In this document: positions 41,581 through 58,290 of the stretch, piece by piece
Layout of the letters: each line of letters starts with the position of its first letter
Numbering within the stretch: position 1 is the first letter of the stretch
Assembly: GCF_003265705.1 (NCBI RefSeq)
Contig: NW_020312902.1
Span: 16,308,970 to 16,372,969 of the forward strand
Reading direction: 5' to 3'
DNA: 64,000 nucleotides
Source: Callorhinus ursinus
Taxonomy: Eukaryota; Chordata; Mammalia; Carnivora; Otariidae
Position numbers and translations under genes: made by a program
Notes under the pieces: generated by a model
Databases searched by the model: none
Told to the model about the DNA's origin: nothing
What the model saw: only the letters and a program-made list of their open reading frames with translations

Positions 41581-42791
41581 TGTGGCAGCATCGAGGGTGG
41601 CCCTGCGCCTGGGGAGGGTGAAGAAATGTGGGATCCTGCTATCCCTAGGACCCCGGGGGCAGGCCAGGCCTGGGCCCCAACTGCTTTGCTAAAAGAGGAC
41701 CTCCCAACACCAAGCCCGTTCCCAGTCCCTACAGGTGGGGGAGGGCCATCCCAGGAGGTTATCGGCATCCAAACAAGGGGCCTGGGCCTCTGTCAGCACT
41801 CAGGCTGATGGGCAGGGGGGTAGATAAGGGGGCTTAAGCAGTCCAAGGAATGTGCATCCCTAGATTCACGAAGGGGCTCAGGCCCTGAGAGGGCCTGTGA
41901 GGGGTAGGCTAGAAGCCAGTCTTTACTCCTCCTTCCAGTCTTACAGGCTGTCTCTGAGTGGGTCTGGGCCCTTAGAAACCTGATTCCGGGGGCCAGATGG
42001 AGGGGGCTGGCCAGATTGGGTGACAGGGAAACCAGAATCCGGGTGGCCTGGCATATGGGGGCAGAGAGGGGCTCCTGGGATTCAGCCTCCTGGGCTAAGG
42101 GGTTCCTGATTCCCAGCACATTGCCTGCTCTGGGGGTCTCTGGTGCCTGTAATCAAGTGTTCTGAGGTTTGACTGCTGCTATGCCAGGAAGAGAAAGGGA
42201 AGTACCTGATGTGAGCATTCGTGTGTATGTGACCAACTCTGGGGTCAGCAGTTCAGCAGCTGTGTTGATGTGGGGGGGGCACGTATTTCAGTTTCCCACA
42301 TACAAACAAACAAACAAAACGTTAACTCCTGAGACAGCCTGGGGCCAGACATGCTGAGGATGGACAAAGTACAGTGCCTGGTGGTGTGTGGGGTGGTAGG
42401 GCCAGGCCCACTCCCTCCCACACCGGCTGCTGGGCAAATGAGTGAACTAGTGGGAGGGTAACCCGAAGAGGCTGGTATTGGGGCAGGTAAGGTAAGCTTT
42501 GGGGAGTGTCCAGCAACACGGAAAAGCATTCCTACTTCAACATACATCCATCTGGAGTAGATTCCCCCCTCTTCATGGTGAGGAGCTCTAACTTCCCTTT
42601 TCTCTCAAGTTGAGGATAAAGGAAGGTGATTTCTCTCTGTGTTGCAGTGATCGGGGTCGCAGGCCCCTTTCTCCTCTCCAGGAGGGCTTTCCTGGAGTGC
42701 TTCCAGCGGGAACCAGCGTGGTGGGCCGACCAGGCTCCAGACCATTCACCTTCCTGTGGCAGGTGTCCCAAGGGAGGGGGAATTGCAGCTG

Positions 42792-42805
42792 GCGCCCTCT
42801 GGTGG
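42792..42805 (-). promoter_or_regulatory. CTCF-type motif, reverse
   Basis: GCGCCCTCTGGTGG is the reverse complement of CCACCAGAGGGCGC, the canonical CTCF core. Together with the forward site 1.2 kb upstream it forms a convergent pair. Confidence 0.7.
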
Positions 42806-43029
42806 GCGAGGTTGAAACCGCCTTTGGCCGTGGGCTCCCCATGCCGCCTTGAAGGGGGGCTACGTGAGCGATCTCGCCCCTGAGTGGCCCGGGGTGTCGA
42901 AGTTAGGCAGAAAGCGAGGAGTAAGTCACTGAGGCTGACTGTTTGGGTTCATTGATTGATTGATTCATTCATTCATTCGTTCGCTAGAAGAGCTCTTGTT
43001 AGAGCCCTTCTCTTCTTCCTCTCACCCAT

Positions 43030-43910
43030 AACCTCCAGAGTCCTCGGCACGTGCTTGGTTGGGGGCGCGGGAGACTGGCTGAGTGCAGCGAAAAGTCATC
43101 TCTGGAGGAAGCCTCCCCAACCCACCCATCTGCGCCCTGTGCGTGGCGCAGCTCGGACATTTACCCCCTGCGAAGCCGCTGGAGCGCTCATTGTAAGCCT
43201 TGACTGTTTCCTGGGTGGCTCTCCCCGCAACCCAGGCAGGCGCCGAGCGCGCTCCTGCCCGCAGTAGGGGCCCAATCCACATCTTCTCCTTCTTGCAGGA
43301 CTTTCCTGGCCCGAAGGGGCGCCCGGCCGGCCGACAGAGCTGGGAATTGTTTTTTCTCCCTCTCCGCCCCGCCTCTCGCTGCTGGTTCTGTCGGCTCAGC
43401 GCACAGTAGGAGCACTGCCAATTCGCTTTGGCCCCGGAGCACTGAGGGATGAAGGCGTCCGCCGGGGTTTGCAGACTGCTGGAGGACGGGCAGGCCTGTA
43501 TTCGGGGGGCGAGGGAGACGACTCCCAGGCAGCGGCCCCAAGTGCTTAACGTAGTCTCGGCGATTTGCATTTGAACAGTCGGTGGAGAGTCGGCGGCGCT
43601 TTGAACGCCGGGCGCCGAAGGCGCGCAGTGGAGCTCTCGGCAGTCCGGGCGGCCCCGCGCAGGCTGGTGTGGATGTGAGGGGCCCAGGGTGGGCCGGGGG
43701 CGAGGGATGCGTTCGGAAAGAGGCTGAAGGTGTGTGTTTGGGTCCCTGCGAGGGCGTGTTTGCGGAGAGGGGCTATTTGTGTTGGCGAGGAGTGTGTGTT
43801 TGTGTTTGCAGGAGGCGAGGGTGTGTGTGTGTGTGTGTGTGTGTGTTTGTGTTTGCGGAGTGTGGGGGCGGCCGGGAAAGGTGGCCGGGCTGTCACTCAG
43901 CGATCAGGTT
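43030..43910. promoter_or_regulatory. CpG-rich block upstream of FGF8
   Basis: CpG-dense sequence about 3-4 kb upstream of the FGF8 start codon, e.g. GGCGCCCGGCCGGCCGACAG at about 43318. It could be an alternative promoter, a poised regulatory island or an unannotated non-coding transcript start. No coding signal was found. Confidence 0.5.
43818..43852. repeat. (GT)n microsatellite
   Basis: GT repeat interrupted by TTTGTGTTTG at its right edge, inside the upstream CpG block. Confidence 0.9.
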
Positions 43911-44110
43911 GACAGGCGCTCCCTCATCAGGGCCGGGGAGCTCTGATTGCAGATTCGAGGAAACAAAATAGCAATTGTAATTACGGGGCTTTGATAAGAT
44001 AAAGGAAGGAGAGAGCTGGCCTGGAAGGGAGCAAGCGAGGGAGGGAGAGAGTGGCCTGCTGGGGCCCCGACGGAATATTTGCATCTGTCACTCACGGGGC
44101 GTGCCGGGGC
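43880..44110. promoter_or_regulatory. Candidate FGF8 upstream enhancer
   Basis: Unique sequence with clustered developmental motifs: TTGACAGGCG (TALE type), TAGCAATTGTAATTACGG (homeodomain), CTTTGATAAGATAA (TCF/LEF and GATA types), and ATTTGCATCTGTCACTCAC (octamer-like plus TALE). The call is from motif density only. Confidence 0.4.
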
Positions 44111-46859
44111 AGTACCGGCGCCCTATGTGAGGGTGTCCCCATCTGCTCCCTCGCCCCTCCCCCTACACCCCCACCACAAGACATATAGACTTTTGGGGAG
44201 ATGAGAAGAATCTCTAAAACTGATGAGGGTTCATTTCAGGGGAAGTTCTCCAAATGTAAAGGAATTCTGTCCTATAGAAAGACCCCTTGATAGAGGTTAA
44301 AGTGGATACTAAAACCTTGACCTCCACACTTTTAGGTCCCAGGACGCCCATCTCTTCTGGGGAGTGGGTTAAGATCATTGAGGCTCAGCTCAGGGACTTC
44401 AGAACCTTCCGCGAGCTCCAGAACCAGGGTTAGACCTGAGTCAGATGCTCTCTGGCCTCCATCCCCACTCCAGGGAAGGGCTGGTGCCCAGGGTTGGGGC
44501 TCCAAGACTATGCACACTGAGCATGGGCTAGACTGCCCTGACTCCGGCCTGGGTCCTGCTCCATGCTGTTCTCATCAGACTGTTTTCAGAGGGCTGAGTC
44601 CCCAGTGGGGAGAAGGCCCTTCCCACCCTCTGCTCTCCATCTCTCCACTCACTCATTCATTCATTCATGCACACAAATAAACATTTTCAGGGGCCTACTA
44701 TGTGCAGGGCATGCGTTTAAGATGGTGAGCATTCTGCCTGTTTGAAGCAGTACAGCTGGGGAGGTAGAGACTCAGCAAGCAGCCTGCAGGCCTCTAAGAC
44801 AGAGGACAGTAAGGAAAAGAGCTGGTTTGGGCCGTGGGTACCAGAGCCCACCTCACCTTTCTCCCTTCTAATGGGCTCACCTCTTAGTGGGGTTGAGAGG
44901 AGACAGTGCAAGTCCAGCCTTTAGCAAATATGAGTGCTCAATAAAAAGTGGTGCTTATGATTATTATCTGAAGGCAAGTCTTCCTGGGGAAGCCACTCTT
45001 GGGCTGAGGTCTAAAGGTTCAGCCAGTTTCTTCATTGTTCATTCATCAAATGCCAACTGTAGAACAACCCCGCCCAGCTCAGTGCCATGAGCTGCAAGTT
45101 CCGATCTAAAAGACATGGTCCTTGCCTGGAGGTCTGTGTGTGCAAGAGCCAGAAGAGTGAACAGACTCCTGGAGTGGGGGGGAGGGGGGGCATGGGACAG
45201 GTAGGCTCAGGGAGTCTCCTTCTCTGAGGAGGGATGAGGTCTTGAGACAAGTCCTCTGACTGTAGTCTCATCTATGCATTGCTCAGTGTTAGCATTATGG
45301 CTGGGAGTAGGAACAGGTGGGGCATCGGGACAGGTGGGGCACGGAGAAAGGGGAGGTAGGCAGAACTTGATCGTACTGCTGGGCAAGGACCTGCCTACTG
45401 CCCCTGGCCTAATAGCTTCCCAGGACCACCCTAACCCCTCCAGTCCAACCCCCAAGGACATGGGGTGCCAGTGGGGCAGGGGAGGTCATGGGTGGATACA
45501 GCAGCTGGGTAGGGCATCAGTGGCTCAAGCTGCTGCTCCGAAGTGTCAGTCCCAGGGTGTCTCTGCCCACCCAAGCTGCTGCCAAAGAAGCACCATGGCT
45601 CAGGGTTTCCAGAAGCCCCTGGGGGGAAGCAATGAAGGGCTGGGAGAGGCTTAGACACTACTTCCTTCGGGGACCCCCCCCCATGCTTGACACAAAGCAC
45701 CAGTCCACGTCTAGTCCAGTAGGTGTGTAAATGCCTCAGTGCACAAATACTGAGGCTCAGAGAGGGAAATGCGAGGCGGCCTGGATCTAAGTCTCTTCTC
45801 CAGGAAAAGCAGCTCACAGTCGTTATTTTTGCCCTCTCCGCCTGCTGCTCTGGGAGGGCGGCAGCGACTATAGGTCCTGCTAGGGACCCACAAGGGTGGC
45901 TCATGGTGCCTCTCAAGCTTCAGGTTAGTGTGTGTGGGACGGACGCAGGGGTGAAGGTGATAGTAAGGGAGGGGACATTTCTCGCTCTCAGTATCTTTTT
46001 GGAGACGGGGCGAGAAATAAGAGATCCGCAGCAAGGGTTACTCAGCAGAAAGGCGGGGATGGGGGTTCGGGTCCCCGTCGCAGGGAGCGCACAGCCATTC
46101 CCTCCCGCTTCCCAGCGGCCGCTTCCAGGGGACACACACGGCCGAAGCACACAGTAGGTGGCTCAGAGACCCGCCGCCTAGTCTGAGGCATAAGCGGACC
46201 CGGCCCCACGGTGGATACTTGGCACCTTCCGACCCCGGCGCACCCGCGGTCCAGGAAGCCCCAGCCCGAGGCGCCCCCCCCACCCCCATCCCCGCGTGTC
46301 CAGACCCCTAGAGCAAGCAAGGGGTCAGCCCCGGGATGGGGGGGAGGCGCCCCCACCGGCCGCTCCCCGCCCCTCCCGCGGTCCCCAGACCCCTCCCCTA
46401 GCCCAGACCCCCAATCCCAGACCCGCCGGCCGCCCCGCCCCGGTCCGCCCCGCCCCCGCCCCGGGCTGCGTCCGGGCCCCAGCTCCCAGCCGGGGGCTGC
46501 GGGCTCCGGCCGCCCGCCCCGCGCTCCCCCCCTCGCGCCCGGTGCGGCGCCCCCCGCCCCTACCCCTCCCCCTCCCTTCCCACCTACCCACCCACCCTGC
46601 CGGCCCGTTACCCTCCCGCCCGCTCCGGCTCCTGAGCAGCCAGCGGCCACCGGCTCCGGCAGCGGCGCAGAGCCACTCGGCACGGCGCGGCGCGGCGAGC
46701 AAGACATTCCACGGGACCCGCGGAGCCGCGTCCGGACCGCCGCCCGCCTCCCGCGCTCCAGCTTTCCTCGGCCGCCGCCGCCCTCGGCTCGTCCGTCGCG
46801 GCCGCCCGCGGGCCGGCGCGATCCCGCCGGGGTTCTCGGTGCTCCCCCGGCCGCGCGCC

Positions 46860-52538
<5,679 letters not shown>

Positions 52539-53075
52539 GCGCCGCCGCCCTCCCCGCCGCGCGGAGCCGCTGGTCGCGGGGGAGCACAGAGAAACTCCGG
52601 GAGCCGAGGTCCGCGCTGCTGAAGGCTGGGGAGGAGCTGGGGGAGCCCCGGGTTCTAGCCTTTGATAGCTGTCTGCCGTTGGGTTTTTTGTTGTTGTTGT
52701 TGTTTTGTTTTGTTTTTTTAAACAAAAGAGAGGCTCTATTTTTGTATTCCACTTGGCTGTGGTGTCTGTCTTCTTCACTTTCGGGAAGGCCGGTAGTGGC
52801 CTAGACTGGGATTCTGGCGGGGTTCCCTCCGGGTCAGGGGGCTTTTCCAGGCCAGCAGAGGTGCTCCTGAGATCCCAGCGCCTGCAGGACAAGCTGGCTG
52901 GGCAGCGGGGAGCCCACTCCCCGCCTCACCCCGAGGCAGGGGCAGGGAGGAAAGGGTGAGGACTTAGAGCAGGTTTTTAAGGCTGGGTGTGGGGAGGGGG
53001 TGGATGTCTATTAATTGTTATTAAATGACTGAAATATTTATTTAACTTGCATATTAAAAATGTGTGTTGGACAGC
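52539..53075 (+). other. FGF8: FGF8 3'UTR
   Basis: Stop codon to about 20 nt beyond the ATTAAA at 53053. AT-rich end TGACTGAAATATTTATTTAA includes an AU-rich ATTTA element, suggestive of an unstable mRNA. Confidence 0.7.
53020..53025 (+). terminator. FGF8: Polyadenylation signal (ATTAAA), FGF8
   Basis: ATTAAA variant. A second ATTAAA at 53053-53058 is followed by TGTGTGTTGG, a good downstream element, so either may be used. Confidence 0.6.
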
Positions 53076-53397
53076 AAGTCCTGTGGGGGTCGGCCCCTCT
53101 CCCTTCCCCAGCTGTTGGGGGGGGTCCTAACCCTAACTAGTTCCCACAGCAGCCTCCCTCCAGCCTGACTTAGGACCTGTGCCTGTCATTGTTATGGAGG
53201 GGCTCTCCTGATGGGACAGGAGCAGGGAAAGGGGCAAGAAGAGGCTCTTAGCTGGTCCTGGAGCTCTCAGACCAGGACCTCCTAGCTCCTTGGGGGAGTC
53301 ATTGCCAACACTTCCCCTAGCCACTTCTAGGGCAGAAAAGAGGGCTCTGCTAGGACCAGAGCTGCTTTCATGGTTTCAGTGAATCTTTATTTTCATT

Positions 53398-53597
53398 TTT
53401 TGAATATTTTATTTATTTGTCAGGGAGAGAGAGAGAGAGTGAGCGCAAGCAGAGGGGGGGAGTGGCAGGCAGAGGGAGAGGGAGAAGCAGGCCCCTGCTG
53501 AGTGAGGAGCCTGATGTGGGGCTCGATCCCAGGACCCCCGGGATCATGGCCTGAGCTGAAGGCAGACGCTTAACCGACTGAGCCACCCAGGCGCCCC
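53398..53597 (-). repeat. Carnivoran tRNA-SINE, reverse
   Basis: TTTTTGAATATTTTATTTAT to GAGCCACCCAGGCGCCCC. TCA(G/A)TGAATCTTTA flanks both sides. Confidence 0.94.
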
Positions 53598-54679
53598 TCA
53601 ATGAATCTTTAAAAAGTGCCTCTGTGTGTGTGTCTAGATCTGTGTGGAGGACAGGCTGGAGATGCCAGAGCTGGCGCTTTCTGAGTATCAGGCTCCAGTG
53701 GATGAAAGAAAAGCAGCTGCCAGGGCCCAAGGTGGGATTACGCTGGAGGGCAGACCGCCAAGACGGGTGCTGGCGATTGAGACATGGAGTGGTGCTGACT
53801 TTTGAGGCTCTGGGTAGAGAGCTGTGAGCAGAAGTTCCTGAGCTCAGGTGCTGCACCAGGGCCCCGGGGACCATGGCCCTGGGAGAGGCTACCGACCCTG
53901 GAGAGATGGGGCCCAGAGGGAGAGGAGCCGGGCAGGGGACCAGGAGGGAAGTTCACGGGTGGAGAGCAGGACTCAGACTCTGGCCCCGGAGGAGAAGCAA
54001 CCGCTCATGGGTCAGAAGGACTGGCCCAAGATGGACCTGCTGTGGAAGAAGGAAGCCCAGGCCGCGCTAGGGCAATGATGGAGTAGGTCATGGGATGGGC
54101 ACAAGGGCTGGCCCATGGTGGGCAGAGGACTGTGTGTTTGGATGCGGACTGGAGAGCATGGCATCACAGCACATCGAGGGACAGCCCAAGCCCAGAGGCA
54201 TCAGGTCTCCTGAGGGCAGAGCTGGCCCCGTCTTCATAACTGAGGCCTCCCATTCTGGCCGATTCTGCTGCCTTCTTTTGACAGTGCCCCTGGGCTGGTC
54301 CCACAGCGCAGCTACCGGGCCAATCCAGAAACCTCTTCCCTCTGGGCCTCTGTTCCTCTGCACTTCCTTGGAGTGGGGGGCGGCACCCCAAGGCTTCCTA
54401 ACCACGTGGACCTCTCAGAGCTGAAGCCGCAGGTTCCAGGGTCAGGCCATCCAGGTGGACCAGGAGCTCCATGACTCAAGGGGAAGCCTTGAAAGAGAGA
54501 GGCTGGGGATACCCTGGGCTCTGGCCATGCCACCTCCTCTGGCTTGCCAGGGGGTGAGAGGCTCCGGAGAGAGGAGGTGTCTTCCGGGCGCATAGACGCC
54601 AGGGATGTGGGGAGGGGCCCTAGACATCTCTGTTCCAGCTCCCCCAGCTCTTAGTGCCTCCTCCTCTGCTCCATCCCCT

Positions 54680-54905
54680 CCCCTCCCCCTTTAATTAATT
54701 CTGGGTGAGCAGCCTGGCTTTATTGTGCAAGGAGCTCGGGTCTCACTGTGGGAAAAGTCACACCTTCTGAGCAGCTTCTGATGCCATGCAAATGAAGAGA
54801 CCGTCCAGGAAACGCTTTCATCTGCACGGCCGCCTGTCCAGCCCCCAGCCCAGTAATTGCCCACATTTCATTTGTTTGAGAGCAATTCCTGGGGGAAGCC
54901 ATAGG
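54680..54905. promoter_or_regulatory. Candidate conserved element downstream of FGF8 (1)
   Basis: Unique block with CTTTAATTAATTCTGGG, TGATGCCATGCAAATGAAGA (octamer), CAGTAATTGCCCACATTTCA. Motif content resembles developmental enhancers. Confidence 0.45.
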
Positions 54906-55138
54906 GTAGGAGGGAGTCTAGGGTGGGGGTGGAATGTCAGGCTCTCCCTGCCTGTGATCCTGGCCACGGAGTGGCAGCTGGTCACTGGCTAGGCCAAAGC
55001 CATTCCTGCAGCCCCCCAGGGCCAGGGACTCTCGAGTTCTCTGGCATGGTGGATGGAACTGTGCCGCGATGGCCGTGAGGGAGGAGAGGTGGGCTGTCCG
55101 GAGAGCCAGACCTGCCTTACAGAGAGGAGGGAGATGCC

Positions 55139-55171
55139 TGGTGGTGGTGGTGGTGGTGGTGGTGGTGGTTG
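55139..55171. repeat. (GGT)n trinucleotide microsatellite
   Basis: About ten GGT units between 55139 and 55169, G-rich on the + strand. Confidence 0.93.
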
Positions 55172-55319
55172 GGGGCAGTGGAGAGGTGGCTGGGAGGTGG
55201 GGATCCTCGAGGCTGCCCAGGGCTTTGGGAAAGGGCTGACTTCTGGCAGGACCCCGGGCCGGGGACCTATGGGAGCAGAGCCCAGAGTGGTGGGGCCAGG
55301 CTGGGCTAGAGCACCCACC

Positions 55320-55520
55320 ACCTTGTTTATCTTCGCCTTGCTGCCTCCATAGAGCCCTCGCTAATGGGGTTTCACAGCTCACTCAAGCTGCAACTGGCCA
55401 AGAATCAATCATTACCGGCACTTAGTGGTTTGATAGTTAACAGCCTGAACTGAAGCCAAACTGGTTGTTAACTGTGATAACAACTGATTTCAAGGGGTTA
55501 TTGCCGGCCCAATATGCTCA
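55320..55520. promoter_or_regulatory. Candidate conserved element downstream of FGF8 (2)
   Basis: Unique block with CAAGAATCAATCATTACCGG, TTTGATAGTTAACAGCC and an inverted repeat GTTGTTA-ACTGTGA-TAACAAC at 55464-55484. Looks constrained; not measured. Confidence 0.5.
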
Positions 55521-56254
55521 GTCCATTTATTTCGGGGAAAACAAGCAGGGAGCCGTGGCAAGGCCCAGAAAAGGGAGGAGGACTGGCTCTTCTCCGCCAA
55601 AAGGTCTGCCATTCTGCCCTAGAGTGGGCGCTGGCTGTGAGGGCCCTGGGGGCCGCCCGAGGCCTGCGCCAGGCTTGAACTCCCAGGACTCCCTGAGGAC
55701 CTGCCTGCAGGCCCAGGGGACCCACACAGAAGGCCTTCTCCTCAGTGCTTACCTCATGCTGATCCCCCCTCCTTTTCTTCTAGCAGTACTGCCCATGAGA
55801 CCCTCACTGGGACTGACCCCCCATGAAGAGGAAGCAGGCCTAGTGGCCAGGCCTCTGCTCGTCCCCACCCAGAGGGTGGGGCTGGACCCCCTCACTCATT
55901 CCTCCCTCCCCCAGGCCTCTCAGAACGCTGCCAACTCCAAACTAGAACCTTGTCTTCCATTTCAAGGCCCACGAAGACTCCACCCAAGCCTTGATGAGAA
56001 AGAATGAGTGAGGGCTCTCTCCTCTCACTCCACCAGGTTCTGTCCAACCCTTCCTTCTGCCCTGGCCTAATGACAGAAGGGGAGGCTGTGCGCAAGCATC
56101 ATTCTAGAATGCTGCTGCAGCGAAGGACCTCAGGAGTTCTTCAGCATCTATAGATAGACAGCCTAGGGCCCGCCCGGAAGACACATTTCTAGCTAGTACT
56201 AGAAATCAGGTGTTAATTTCCAGACCAAGGCTGCCCCTTGAGGACTGTAGGTCT

Positions 56255-57500
56255 TTCCCCAGTTCCATTCATTCATTTGATATTTATTGAGTGCCTATTG
56301 TGGGCCAGGCTCTATTCTGGGTAGAGGGACAAGCAGGAAATGAGACAAAAGCCCTGTCATTATGGAGCTCATATTCTGTGGGCGGGAGGGTGCAGAGCAA
56401 ATGGTATATAGTATGGCAGACACTGAGAACCACATTGGGAAAAATGCAGAGACCAGGATGAGTGTAAAAGGAGGGTAGGGTAGTAGCAATTGTAAATAGG
56501 GTGCTCAGAGAAGGCTTCACTCAAATCTTAATGTTTAAGCAGACACCTGACCGAGGCGAGGCTTTCAGGTATCTGGGGAGGGGCCATCCAGGTGAAGAGC
56601 AAATGCAAAGCTTTCTGCATTTAGGGGAAGAGGAAGGAGGCCAGTGAAGTTGAAGCAAAGAAGGGAGGATAGCGGTGTGTTGGGGGGGAGGGGCGTGGAG
56701 AGGGCTAGGGGCTGAGGTGAGGCCGGAGAAACAGAAGGGGTGGTGGTGGAGGGCAGATCACATAGGGCCACTGAAAAGACTTTAGTTTTGATTCTGAATG
56801 AGATGGCAGACCATCGGGGGTCTTTGAGCAGTAGAGTGACATGCTCTGAATGAAGTTTTAACAAGCTTACTTTGGCTGCTGTGTGGAGAACAGGCAGCCG
56901 GGGGGGCAAGGGGGACCAGTTACAAAGTTATTGCAGTAATCTAGGCTAGAGATAATAGTGGATTGGAGGCAGTGAGAAGAGATTGGGATTTGGGGCAGTT
57001 TTTACAAGTAGGGATGGCAAGATTTGCTGATGGATTGAATATGGGCTGTGAGAGAGAGGGGTTGAGGGGTCTCCAGGGGTTTCGGCCTGAGCCACTGAAA
57101 GGATGGAGGGGTCATTTGCTGACACAAAGAAGATTCCAGAAGGGGCAGATTTTGAGGGGAAGAGTAGGAGTTTAGTTTTGGATACGTTACATCTCAGCTG
57201 ACTAAAGAAATATGCAAGGGGAGACGGTGAGTGAGCAGTTGTACATGAGTCTGGAATTCCAGGGAGGGGTCTAGCGTTGAAGATACAACTTTGGGAGTAT
57301 TTGGCGCAGGTGATTTTTAAAGCAGGAGATGGAATGGGTTCCCTCGGGAGTGAGCAGAGCTAGAGAAGAGAGGAGCCCCAAGCCTGAGCCCTGGCGCACT
57401 CCAAACATGAAGAGGTCAGGGCGGAGGGGGAGCCAGGGGAGGAGACTAAGAAAGTGTGGCCCGTGAGGTAGGTGGGAGGCAAACCAAGACAGTGTGGCAT
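56255..57500 (-). repeat. L2-type LINE, reverse, long fragment
   Basis: Starts with the reversed L2 end (TTCATTCATTTGATATTTAT, TGAGTGCCTATTGTGGGCCA) and continues with AGAAGGCTTCACTCAAATCT, CTTTGGCTGCTGTGTGGAGA, TTATTGCAGTAATCTAGGCT, GAGCCCTGGCGCACTCCAAA, all typical of the reverse L2 3' region as I recall it. Bounds are approximate. Open frames here are not genes. Confidence 0.7.
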
Positions 57501-57989
57501 CCTGATGATGTAGGACCAAGACAACAATTTCTGGGCCCGAAGATTTCAGCCCAGCCAACACCAGGGCCAAAAGGAAGTAGCCACAAGTAGGGTTGGTTTG
57601 ACCTGGGCGTCTCCTGGGCTCTTCTTTCAGCCTCTCCCGGCCTCTTATCGTGCTGCCTCTACGTCCAGAGCCTAACTCAACTCCAGTCCACTTACTCTTC
57701 GACTTCTCCCCCACCCTTACCCTGCTCTAAGCCGTCATCAGCTCGTGTCTGGCTTTATAGCAACAGCTCCTAACTGCGCTCCCTGATTCCTCTCATATCC
57801 CCCGACAATCCTTTCTGTGCTCACTAGTCAGAATTTCCAAAACAAAAATCTCATCTTTTCATTCCCACCTTATCTAGAATTGAACTCGGACTCCTTTCCG
57901 TGGCCCACATGGTCCCTGGCTTGCTCTGGCCCTGCTGTCCATCTAACCTTAGGGCTTAACCACTTAACCACTGGGGTCACACCTCCTTC

Positions 57990-58290
57990 CAGCTTCTCAA
58001 ACAAACCAGGCTTGCATCTGCCCCAGGGCCTTTGCACGTGTTGTTCCCTCCGCTTGCAATGCTGTTCTTCTCGAACTTGCAGGACTGACTGCTCATTCTG
58101 TAGATCTCTGCTATAACTCTCCACTTTATTTCTTTATTATCTTTATCCCTAGCTGATATTATCTTGTTTCTTATTTGCTTGCTTTTGGTCTGTCTGTCCC
58201 CCCCAACCCCCAGGAGAGCAGGCACTTGACTTGCTCACTGGTGCATATCTAGTGCCTGAACCAGTGCCTGGCATGTCATGGGTTGTCAGA
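57990..58290 (+). repeat. L2-type LINE 3' end, forward
   Basis: TGCCCCAGGGCCTTTGCACG, TGTTGTTCCCTCCGCTTGCA, ATTATCTTGTTTCTTATTTG and AACCAGTGCCTGGCATGTC follow the L2 consensus. It lies opposed to the reverse L2 500 bases upstream. Confidence 0.75.

Larger units (their letters stand above)
41516..46599. other. NPM3-FGF8 intergenic region
   Basis: No gene was recognised and no young SINE lies here. It holds two CTCF-type motifs (41567, 42792), a CpG-rich block (about 43030-43910) with a GT microsatellite, a candidate enhancer (about 43880-44110) and L2-like debris near 44640-44740. The lack of SINEs over 5 kb contrasts with the OGA introns and suggests regulatory constraint. Confidence 0.65.

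Noticed and set aside
55465..56007. 180-codon frame downstream of FGF8
   Set aside because: No domain or homology recognised; not linked to splice sites or a promoter.
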